Source: Pleodorina starrii
Taxonomy: Eukaryota; Chlorophyta; Chlorophyceae; Chlamydomonadales; Volvocaceae
NCBI GenBank assembly: GCA_030267565.1
Contig: BRXU01000016.1
Location: 2,002,501-2,066,500, forward strand
Length of the DNA: 64,000 bases
Direction of reading: 5' to 3'
Under the pieces are notes generated by a model. The model was not told where the DNA came from and did not search any database. It saw only the letters and a program-made list of their open reading frames with translations. Position numbers and translations under genes: made by a program. Positions 12,201 to 23,255 of the stretch are shown here, piece by piece; positions within the stretch are counted from its first letter, which is position 1, and every line of letters starts with the position of its first letter.

Positions 12201-15200
12201 CACCACTTGCTGCCAGCTCAACAGGCCGCGCTCCAACCGCGTATGCAGCGACTCCTCCCCGAACGCCTCCTCGACCACCCACAGCACCTGGTGCAGCAGT
12301 TGCTGCTGCAGCTGGCGCTCCGACTGCGGCGCGCTGAGGCCCAGCGCCCTGCTGCTGCTCGGCTCCTCCAGCGCCAAAGCTGGCAGCGAAGGAGGCTTGA
12401 GCGGCGATGGGCTGCGCAGCCCCCCGCTGTGCGCGTGGGTGGGTCGCTGCGGCGTGGCAGCGCGTGAGGTCGAGGCGGATACCGGGGCTGATGACGGATC
12501 GGAGAAGGCGTCGTCCTCCGCCCACGCGATCGCGCTGGTCGTCGCTTGCTGGATGCAGACTCCCAGCACGGCCGTGATGTTCGGGTGCGAGATGCAGTAC
12601 CTGCTGTATGCCCGCCGCAGCTCCAGATAGGAGACGGACTGGCTGACGGGGACCTTCCAGACGCGGACCTGTGCCGGGTTACATTTGTCGAAGAGGCAGA
12701 GCCGGCGGTATCCACGATTAAGAGCATGTGCCTTCACCGCCAACGAGCAGAAACAGCATGAACGACCTTATCACTGAATGCCGAGTAGCTTCCATGAAGG
12801 ACCGGGTATGCAAGTCGTTGCTATGAGCGGCAGAGTGTTGAGGGGGCCTTGATCCCGTGTTCGCACGCACCTTGACGCCCTTGAAGGTGCCCATGAAGAC
12901 CTCGCGACCCTCCACCGTAATGGGCGCACTGCCGCCCACCATCATCGCCTCCACCTGCTCCACAGTGAACGACTGCACTGTTGACACGCTGTCCAGCAGG
13001 TCGTCAAAGGTGGTCTGCGGCATGGACACGTGCACACCGCCGCCACCATCCATGGCGAGGGGCACGCTGGCCGCGTCCAAGTCGTCGTCGTCGTAGTCAT
13101 CGGTAGCCTGCGTGTGGTGAAAGCACCGCCAGCGCAAAACGGGAACAGCTCCCGTTAAGCCGTTAGGCACACTGCCGGACTATCGCTCGATTTTAGCAGT
13201 CAACAACAAGCAGAACCGGGCACCAGAAAGTTCAGCTGCAGCCGACAGGTAAGGACCGCACCGCGATGGCGGGCATCGCACAACAATCCCGAAACCAACC
13301 TGGTCGTGCTCGTCATCCGCGCCCGAATGGGCATGCGAGTGCGGGTGTGCGTTGGTGGCGTTCGGTGCGGTGCTCGTAGCCGACGATTTGGACCGGCTGG
13401 AGCGCAAGGAGCTGGGGACGGCAAACGCGCTCGCCATGCCGCGTTCCCGCTCGTCCCAGTTGCTGTCACTGGACGCATTCGCGCCGCTCGCGTCGGGGCG
13501 CCGGCTGCGCGGCGAAGGCTTCCCGCTCGCAGCGGCCACGATGCCCGCCGCCGCTCGCCGGCTCTTGTCCTTCATGACCATGCGGACGTCGTCCACCCCG
13601 GACAGCCGCAATGCCGAGCCGCCCATGGGCGACCGCGGCGGGTGCTGCACCACCGACGGGTGCAGCCGCACGGGCGAGCTGACCATGACGGGCGACCGAA
13701 GCGCAGACCCGAACACGCCGGATCCCATGGAAGGCATCGGTGCAGCCACCACCAAGTTGGGAAGCCCCGAGAGGCAGTCCAGCTGTGACGCGTTAGAAGC
13801 CGTGCCGACAAGCCCTGTCCCTGCCGATGCCGCTGTTCCGCCGCCAGCGGCGCTGAGCGCAAGGATGTTGTTGCGCGCTACGACGCCCTCCAGCTCGCCT
13901 GCAAAGGAGCAATCGCACCGAGCCAGCGCCAATGCATTCAGTCATGGGCCGCGACAAGCCAAAAGCACGCTGCCGACATGCGTAACGTAATGAAGCGTGT
14001 GAATTGCATCCTCCTCCGGACAGGTGCTTGAGCATCCCATGCAGGCGGTCCGGACCACTCATCGTCCTCCGGGAAATACCATGACCACACCCAGCACCCC
14101 GTGCGCACCAATGCGCTGCATGGCGGCGCTGACGCGCTGCTGCATCTCCGCAGCTTCGAAGGAGCGGATGGCCGCCATTTCGGCGCGCGCCGCCTCGATG
14201 CCGCGCCGCCGCTCGCGCTCCTTTATCCGGCTGATGGCCTCCTGCACCTCCCATGGTGTCGGATCCTCCAGCTCGCCGAAGTCCCCGGCAACCTGCGCGC
14301 GCGCAACCCACCGGCCCCGCAGGACTCGTTAGCACAGTCAGCGCAAGTGGGTAAAGCTGCGGACTGCTCCCATGCCAAAGTGAGGAGGACACTGGTAAGG
14401 GTTTCACGCCGCGCACCGCACTACACAGGTCACGGATATGCGCGCAGTGCGATACAGCCCCAGCAGCCCGCTTACGTGAGTGATGACCTCGCGCTCGAAG
14501 TCGTGCGGGTTGGCGGAGCGGGTCACGAGTAGCGCCTCCTCCTCAATGACGACCACCATGCGGCCGCCAGGCTTGAGGAGCGACAGGAAAGTCGGCAGGT
14601 CCTCCTCGCTCAGGCTGGCGTCGCAGTAGATTGCGTCGTAGGTGGTGCCGTCCGTGCACTCCGGGATGAGCACGTTGCTGAGGCTCAGCTCAATTGCCGA
14701 GACGCACCTACGTGGTTGGCAAACACATGGAGGTCAGCCGCGACCTCACACGGTGTATGGTCTAAGCATGGTGCGGTACAAAAATCGTCACATTTGCGGT
14801 TTTCCTTCGAACACTTCAATGACAACATGCATGAGTTTCTGTGACGAGTGGCCACGGTTATGAAGGGGACAAGTGACTTACTTGGCCGGGCTGCACCCCA
14901 AGGTGGTGACGGCGATGCTCGACCCAGGTGCGCGGTCCAGCACAGCCAGGCGGTCGCGCAGCTGCTTCATGTTGCTGCGAGCCGCCTCCAGGCGCGACGA
15001 CACGCATTCAATGCCGTGCACAGTGCCTGCAGCGCAGTGTCGTGGTCGTTTGGGGGCATGCCTATCGACAAAAACTCCAGCACAAGTAGGCTTAGGGCCC
15101 TTTCGTTGAATAGTTCCCGCGCAAGCATGCCGTGCTCCCTTCAGCAAGTAAGGTTAAGGACCTGGCCCACATAATTGGACAACGGTCTAACAGGTGGATC

Positions 15201-18200
15201 AGTCAGCTTCACAGGACCAGCCAGATAGCTCACCACGCTCGCCGACGAGGCAGGCGGCCAGCGCCGTCACGTAGCCCGTGCCACAGCCAACGTCCAGGAA
15301 GGCTGTCGGGTTGCTGTTGCTCGAGCTGAGCGCCAGCTTCTCCAGCGCACTCGCCGCGAAGCTGGGCGGCGGCAGGGTCATGGTCGAACCGTCGGACATC
15401 CGCACCGTCACCTTCTGGTCCCTGGGGCAGTCATACCAAGGGCGGAGCCGTGCGCGCAGACCGTTGCGTTCGGAGGTGCTAGATCAAGAGGGTAACCGAC
15501 CGGGGACTGCGAGTCGGCGCCGGTCGGGATGCAGACATTTCCATCGCTTACGGACGTCAGCCGCACAAGCTCAGCAGTTAGCTCGAGTGTTTTGCAGGGT
15601 TGTGGATGGCTTTCATTGTCGGGGAAACCGATCGCACCTGAACGCCTCGCGATGCCGGTCCTTCGGCACAAAGAGGTCACGCGGAATGACAAGCATGGCG
15701 GCCTCCAGGCGCGGAGGCACGACGCAGCCCTTGGCCTTGAGGATGTTGACCAGCTCCTCGTTCGTGTGCTCTGATTTGCCGATGGGCCCCGGCGCCAGGG
15801 AGGCCTGCAAGGCGGCAAAGACCCAGGCCAGTGGTAAGCTTTGCCGACGAGCATGAAGGCGGTTGCTGCGCGGCAATTACTGCGGGCTGCCTCGACTCAC
15901 ACAACCGGGAAACGCGATAGGAGATCTTGGTCAATGCTCATCCACGCAGCATCCCTCGTATTGCTCATACACGCAGCAAGCACCCCGCTTGCTTTCCAGC
16001 AGGCGATTCAACGCGCGTGTCGTATATCCTCCAGCTCCCCAAAGCCCATCTAGACCCATCCTGCATGCTTTCACAACACGCTATGCAAACGGAACCTGGC
16101 CTCATAAACCTACCGATTGCCGTGAGCTGGTGATCGTCACGGCCGCGTGGAGCGGCCCTTTCACGCCCGCGATGGTTCCGATGGCACGACCGCCGTGCGA
16201 AAATTTCAGCGTGCCCTCCTGCAGTATGCAAGCGCAGCGGATGGTGCACACGGTTTGGAGATACATGCGGGACGGCTCTTTGGTGAACGTGAAGCTTGCA
16301 AAATTGTCCACTGAAGCGAGAGACAAGAGACGCCATAAAGCACGCGCCAGCACAACGCACCTTCAAGTCCAGGGTAAGCGTCACCTCGCACTTGCCCTCA
16401 ACGAAGGTGAAGATGGGGGCCGCCTTGCCCTTGTGCTTGGCCGTGGAGCCCCTGCCAGATATTGACACGAGGGGAACAACCATGAACGGGTACTTGGGCG
16501 TCTTGCACCAGCAACCCCATACTAGCACACGCTTCGAAGTGTTCGACGACGTGGATTGAGGCCGCTTCCCTGGCATGGAAAGGCGTAAGAACTCTTCGTG
16601 CTACGCTCAACGTCTGCCAGTGGCGCCGTACGCTCGCCTTCGACTTTCCCAGCCTATGATGCTTGCAGCAGCATCTCCCGCCTTTTCTAATCGAAATGTA
16701 CGTCCTTCGACCTGGGTTGCTTTCGTTGCCGTTCTGGCCGCTCCTCACACTCCTCCCGGAATTGATCAAACAGTGGGTATGCTGGACAGGGCCCATCAAT
16801 GCTTTGCAGGTGGACAAGGACCAGCAGCTGATTGGCGTCGCCGTGACCGCCGACTCGCTGCTTCGCCAACCCTTCTGAGCAACACATTCATGCGCCCATC
16901 TGGGAAGAAGTTCGGCCGAGGTAAGCTGAGCGCAATCCGTGTTCGGGGTTGCCGGGCACGGCCTCAACTGCCCTCGCCGCACTGCTCACGTACCTCCTCG
17001 CCCCTCACAGGGAGAGCGTCAAAAAGAGCGTGGCCGCCCTTGCCAAGAGCGTGGCTGGCCGAAAACGCAAAGTGTGAGCGCCAGTGCCAATTGATTTTCA
17101 GCGGCTCCCATCCCGCGAATCCCACCGCCCACTCTAAACCGCACGGACGATACGCCTACCCCGATACGAACGCCACAGCCCCGCGCCGCCCCTCACCGGA
17201 CCGGCTTGGCCACCATTGACCAGTTCGACAGGTTGGTGACGTGGAAGTAGCGGCCGTTGACGTAGAAATAGCCGAAGTAGTCTAGGCCGATGCCGCAATG
17301 CTCCTCGCCCAGCGAGCGGTTCAGCTCCATGGTCGGCGGCGCCACGCCCACCAGGAAGTTGGCTGGCTGCTGGCAAGGCAGCTGCTGCTCCAGCCTGCGT
17401 TCGCAACGGGTCCGCAATCAAGCTCCCTCAAGGAAGCAGGACAAAGAGCCCAGGGCTGCTGCAGAATGTGGTTCGCTCAGTGCGCGGAGCTATCCCGCTA
17501 CGTTCGGGGTAGGATTCTGGGCCAGGGTTGTGCTTTTTAAGGCAAGGTTTGTGCTTTTTATCAGCCATGATCCTCTTATCAGCCATGATCCTCAATGCAC
17601 GCAGCACATGCTCCAAAAAGCTCTGCTGGCCTGCTGGCCTCAAAAAGCGCAGGTGCTGCAACCAGGGGAGCTCTCGAATACTGCCCTACTGCCCCTCCTC
17701 ACCTGACAATCCAGCTGTGCACCTCCGTCTTGCAGTACTCCCGCAGCCCCATGACAGTCGCCTGGCCGCTTGTCTCCTCCACCGCGCCTGTGGCGGGGCT
17801 CACGACGGGCCGCAGCGTGCACGACTGGCCGTCCGCGGACAGAAGCGCGTGCTTCGAGGCCTTTTGTGGGTTCCAGCGCAGGCTATGCGCCAGGTCAACG
17901 AACATGGAGCTCGAATGCAGCGTGATCGAGTCCATGATGTTGTCCAGCGACACGTACGGCCACACCTCGTCTGTTGGGATCAGTGAAGGTGTTGACAGGG
18001 CGGCGACATGCAAGTCAGCGAGACTGGGGCTCCTCTAGACACAAACTTGCTCGCGAACACTGAAGACAACAGCAAGCAACTTCAAGAGCAACTTCAAGCG
18101 TCGGTTGCGCGTCGGTTACTAGCCACGGGTGCGATGTGGGGTTTTCGCCGCAGCGTCTCGGGTTTGGCGCCAGGGTGCTCCCCGTCACACGATGAGCTCT

Positions 18201-21200
18201 CCTGGCAGCCCGAATGCACACCCCAAGGCAAGGCGCACCCGGCAGCCCGTCGCCTGCCCCCTGCAGCATGTTGTTCTTCAGGAACAGGATGTGGCGCTGG
18301 TCCATGTCGAGCTGCACGCTGATCAGGTCGCCCTCGGCGTACGGCTCCGCACACCGCGTAATCAGCTTGCCGGCGACGCGGATTGTGCCATTCGATAGGT
18401 AATACGTCCGGTGCTTCATCTCCTGCAAGCAGCATGCGAGCGGCCATTGGGAGTAGTAAGCCGACCCGCTTTCCGATTAACGCCTGAGAAGGGGTGCACA
18501 GATCACGCGACCAAACGCAAGGTGATTCCGGCGGTCTTCAGGTTGAACTAGCGCGCACCTGCGGGTCGGCGTTCAGGTCGTGCCCGCCCACGGTGACACC
18601 AATGAACAGGTTGGAGTCCTCGACGTGGTTGATGTACACGTTCCAGCTGTGCTGGCCGGACGCCAGGCATAGCGTGCCCAGGACGGTGGCGTAATCGCCG
18701 CCTTCGTTGGACATCTTGGTCACCGTGAGCCCATCGATCACGTTGAGGTCCTTGCCCGCACGCGCGTCGTCCCACCTGATATGCACGTGCCCCGGCAAGC
18801 GTAATGCGGCATCGCGAGGGAGGGGCATTAGATGCAGCTATTAAACCCAATACGAAACGACTCAGTGCCCTGGCTTTCTGGCGCTTGCATACGTGGATAA
18901 AAAAACACGGGCGTTGCAGGCGTGTGTGGCTCTCTGAAGTCGCCGCAAGACCCTGTTTGCAAATCCTCGTTGTATATCCCGCATCCCGCATGGTAACTCC
19001 CGCAGCTCTCGACACCAGCCGTGGGTGCCGCCCCGCCTCACCTGAGCTCTCCCGTGTACTCGCCCGTGTTCAGGACCGTAGGCCGATTCTGGATGGTCAC
19101 CTTGCTCTCCTCGCTGCCCATCGTTACTGCCGCCACGAGCGGCCCACGCACGCCCTCGAAGGCCGTGCCCAGGGGAGTCCCGTTGCGCGCGAACCGGATG
19201 GTGCCCGCCGCCAGGCTAACCGACACGGTCAACACGTCGCCATTCTTGAATGACTGCGTGAACTCCTGCTCGCGCCCGTCGTACCGCTTGTCGCCATCCG
19301 AATGCAGCGCCCAGCCGCAGCCCGAGTCGCCCACACAGCGTGCGGGATCCATGTTGGGCGGGGCAACGCCCACCCACACGCCGTCCGGACCCAGCGTGTC
19401 CAGGATAACGTGGAACTCGTGCATGCCGGTGCCGCTGTACTGGATCGTCCCGCGCACTGTGGACGGGCCATTGGAGGTCGACTTCGTGGCTGTCAGGCAG
19501 TTGGACGACAGCTCAATGTCCGGGCCCCGGTGCTGCGTGTCCCACTCCATGTCCGCGAGGTGCCGCGGGATCCGGTTGAGCAGCAGACTGTAGCTGCCCA
19601 AGAGGGTGATCTGGTCGCCCTCGCTGTCACACGACACAAAGGGGTACAGCCGCCCGCGAATGCCGCGCGCCCGGCCCTGCTCCACGCCGTTGCGGAAGAA
19701 GATGATCTCGCCCTGCGGGATCGAGCAAATAGGCTCGGGTCAACACCATCGGCGCAAGGAAACGCTGCGCTACTTTTGGAAGACGGTTCAGGGCGGTTTT
19801 GAAGACTTCGCAGTGGTCATAAGCACGGGATAGAACGCGCACAAAGCATGGCAGGTTGGGATTTGGCCGTCAACCACCGCTGACGCGGCGCGCCCGTCCT
19901 TCCCACGACTGGTGCCGTTTGTCGCACCTGGTCGGCGTCCAGCACACAGGCCACGGTGTCGCCCTTCTGGAAGTTTGCGGCGTTCGTAGCCACGCGGCGG
20001 CCGCCCACGCGGATGACGCCATTGGAGAGGTAGTACGTCCGGTCGCGCAGGTCCTATTCCGGAGGTTGCATGCATTGCCGGAGGAGCAGCACGGATACAG
20101 GTGAGCAATGTCATACCCCTGCCTCACTCAGCGGGGGTCAACGCATGAACGGCTCCTTCCTTGGGCGTTTCGCAGTGCAGCTACGACGACTGGCAAGGAC
20201 ACGTGAAGATGTCCCCATATCATGTTCCCTCTGCATGTGGTGCAGCGCGCACTATTGCTACGTGTAACATCATGCACCCCGGGAGTGAGGTTTTTCCATA
20301 GGGCTGCAATGACATTTCCCCCGTGTTCTGCACGCTTCGCGGCGTAGCCCGCCTCCGGTTGCCCGACATGCTGGCGTACCTGCGGGTCCTGGTCCAGGGG
20401 CATGCAGCCGCGGCACACGCCGATGAAGATCGAGTCCGGCTCGGAAAGGTTGTTGACCTTGATGAGCCACAAGTGCACGCCGGAAATGAAGCCTGGAACA
20501 GGAAGCAGCGAAAGGGCACTTTCACTTCAACGCCGTGCTCGGAATTGCATACCCCAGCCGCGCGCCCTGGCCGTGGACTTCCCCTGACCAAACACATGCC
20601 CAAAAGTGCAAAATTGGTGGACTTCCCGCGACCGACACGCGCTCGTCAACCGCAAACCCCTGCTTGTGCTCGTGCAGCGAACACTTCCAAGCGGCACGGC
20701 AAAGCTTCAGCACGCACCCTGGTTTGCTAGGACCGTCGAGTAGTCGCCATACACCTCGGAAACCTTCGACACACTGTGCCCGTTTAGGCGCAAGTCGCCA
20801 GAGCAGTTCTCGCTGTTCCAGCGCAGGTCCAGCTGGCGGAGCTTGGTGAGGTTCACCAAGCCGGCCTGGCAGTGGAGGCCAGGCGCCTGCACGAACGCTA
20901 TGGCTGGCGACACCGGCGCGGACACGCCCGTGAACGCGGACACGATCAGGTGGCCGTTGCGGAAGAACCGCACGTAGCCGGCGTTCAGGTCCAAGTCCAC
21001 CGTAATGAAGCAGTGAGACGAACTCGATTCGGCCATGTGCGCCAACCCATCGCGCGGTGGCGGCGGCGCGTTCAGGGGCGACGGGTTCGCGTTGTTGGCT
21101 GCATTGGTGCCTGTCGGCAGGCACGGCGACGGCAGGGGCACACGCGTCGGGGAAAGCAAGGCGCCCGGCACACACTTTACTTTCTGGGTCTTTCCTATAC

Positions 21201-23255
21201 TATAGGTTTGCGCGTACTGATCAGGCTATGAGCCTGGCTCAACTAGCAGCCCCTTGCTGCAAAGCGCTTTAAGGCACACGTTCGTGAACCCCAACGGATT
21301 TGTCTTTTGCTCACTAAGCTTCCCTTGGCCTGTTCAGCCGCGTTGGTGCGCCGCTATTGCATCGCGCGCACCTGGAAGTCGCATCCACGCGCCCCATTTG
21401 CCTTGCGGCCGCGGCACAGACTTGGTGGCGTCCACGCCGCTAGCGCCCGCAGCTGCTGCCTGCGCCGAGCCAGCGTCCGCCGCGCTGGTCCCTGCAGCTG
21501 CGCTTGCTGCTGCCGCTGCTGACGTTGAAGGCCCCGCAACTCCCCCGCTCGCCGTCCGCACGCCTCCGACGCCGCCAGCGGCCCCCATGGCCGACGACAG
21601 CCCTACGACTGAGCCACCAGCAGCGCCGACGGCGGGGTTGCCGCCAGACGTTAGCGCACGCAGCGGCCCCCCGACGTTCGCTAGGATGTTGCTGCCGTTC
21701 GAGGTGGGCGCGTCAAGCGACGAGGTCACGATGCCCACGTAGATGTGGGTCGGATGCGGCCCGTAGTTGTCCAGCTGCACCGTCCAGCGATGCCGCCCAC
21801 TCGTGAAGACCGTGGAACCGTGGAACTCGACGCTGGTACCGCAGCCCTGGGCGCTGAGGTTAACGGGCGTGGTAGCGGTCGTGTGGTACTTGACGCACGT
21901 GTCCAGCTCGCACAGCTGCGTCTCGGGAGCGCCGTTGGGAGTGGGGCTATACCAGGTGTACAGCGGGCTGGGCGTCGTGGCCTCGTGCAGGGATACCGAC
22001 ATGCCGGGGAGCACCGTCACAAAGGGATACATCTGCAGCGAGGAGATGATGCTGCATGGCAGCGAGGACTGCAGCAGGACCGCCTCATTCAGCTTCAATG
22101 TGGCCATAATGACGGGCTGCTTGTCTTCCCTGGGCGCCAGCTCCAGGCTGAGCACGTCGCCGGGCTCCACCGTCCGGTGCGTGCTTGTCGAGCTGATCAT
22201 GTACAGAGGCTTCCGCGACACGCTGTCCACTAAAGCACCGGCCACGCTGGGCAGCTTGGTGGCCGTTGACTGCGGTGCATTTGCTGCCATTTGCGCCCGG
22301 GCTGCCTTGAGTTTGCTCTCAGGTGACTTGACTATCCCCGCAGGCGACGCGGGGCCCGCTGCTGGTGATGCAGCGGTCGCGGCGGCAGCAGCCCCACCGG
22401 CTGCAGTGGTGCCCGTTGTCGCCGGGCTGGGTGGTGAGGCAGTGCCAGCCTGTGAGCCTCCGGACGAGCCGGGGCCGGCTGCCGAGGGTGGTGGAGACGC
22501 GGGTGCTGCAGCGGACGAAGGCGCCGGCGCGGCTGGTGAAGGCGCGGAAGACGCCGCTCCCGGGTCAGCGGCTGCGGCTGAAGGGCCTCCGGGGGCCGTG
22601 CTGGTGCTGGCAGAAGCCTGCGCTGCCTGCAGCGGTGGCGCCTGGAGCGCCGGGCAAGCACGTGTAGACGCCAGGCCCCAGGTGACATTCTCGACCGGGC
22701 CGTAGTGAAGGTCGTCCACGCGAAACTTCACGGTGATGCCGCCACAGTACGCAACGTACTTCATCACCTCCAGCTCCAATACCGCGTACGTATCGCGTGA
22801 TTGGCTCGTACGCTGCGGTTGGTGAGCCTTCTGGCACTCCAGCTGCAACGCTTGCGACGACAATGCACGCGACCAGCCCGGAATGAGTGCTGTAGACTTG
22901 TGCACTGCAGCCCGTTGCTGTGGCTGCTGAGCCGGCTGTGCTTGCTGCTGCTGGGCCGGAGCACCGGGTTGTTGAGGTGCTGCTGGCACGGCCGCTGTGA
23001 CAGCGGCTGCTATCGAAGTCGCTGGTGGAGCAGTCATGTTTGCTGCTGCCGTTGAAGACGCTGGAGTGACCTGCAAGACAGCCAAAACCCTGTGAGCAAC
23101 ATAGAAAGCAAAAAATGCTTCAGGTGAGCAGGTCTTGCCTCCAGAGACAGAGCTGCCGGCCGCGTTGACGTTGCGATGTTGGCAGGACCGGCGCTGGCAA
23201 TTCCCGGGAGCATCGTCGTCACGCGGACATTTTCAGCCGTAGGGACAGGTTGCAT
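9269..23255 (-). CDS. Multidomain HECT E3 ubiquitin ligase with SPRY modules, PCMT-like domain and pseudokinase
   Basis: The model has 23 exons that all join in phase, giving about 2,891 residues. Exon bounds from the 5' end are 23255-23139, 23070-21372, 21110-20718, 20492-20380, 20053-19928, 19712-19042, 18775-18559, 18422-18239, 17970-17703, 17394-17197, 16451-16361, 16218-16114, 15804-15638, 15421-15234, 15026-14882, 14707-14476, 14292-14091, 13898-13300, 13107-12871, 12668-11229, 10932-10356, 10146-9771 and 9599-9269. Residues ~80-1394 hold about six SPRY-like modules (binding). Residues ~1395-1640 are PCMT-like, with AdoMet motif FLDVGCGTGYVTALAA and LKPGGRMVVVIEEE. Residues ~1950-2380 are kinase-like but lack HRD and DFG. 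Residues ~2450-2891 are HECT, with HTCFRQLDLP and catalytic Cys 2858 placed 34 residues from the end. It should transfer ubiquitin through that cysteine. Intron 1 is GC-AG. The first ATG could be preceded by another exon. Splitting it into several genes is unlikely because no stop or start interrupts the chain. Confidence 0.88.
16810..17077 (+). pseudogene. Broken partial copy of CURT1 (exons 6 and 7) inside an intron of the HECT gene
   Basis: Two blocks separated by about 130 nt repeat the last two CURT1 exons with their acceptors. At 16810 the sequence reads QLIGVAVTA, identical to CURT1 exon 6. A deletion of about ten bases then destroys the YRYF segment and leads to a stop at 16876-16878, and the donor is lost. 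At 17011-17077 an acceptor (CCTCACAG) and ESVKKSV..KSV match exon 7 with changes at its end. The earlier exons are not convincingly present. It lies on the plus strand within the 17196-16452 intron of the minus-strand HECT gene. It looks like a decayed segmental duplicate (introns kept), not a processed copy. Confidence 0.85.

Noticed and set aside
12669..12780. Kinase lysine in a VKAHALN reading just upstream of exon 20
   Set aside because: No acceptor gives that reading in phase; the GGCACAG acceptor at 12668 joins GTFKGVK directly to VRVWKVP, which fits a kinase beta-3 strand.
9269..16218. Separate PCMT gene and separate HECT gene
   Set aside because: The SPRY exon 16218-16114 joins the PCMT exon at 15804 in phase, and PCMT exons lead in phase to the linker and kinase exons; there is no stop, poly(A) signal or start between them.
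21254..22705. Long plus-strand frames over exon 2 of the HECT gene
   Set aside because: Antisense shadows of the Ala/Pro-rich SPRY-region exon.
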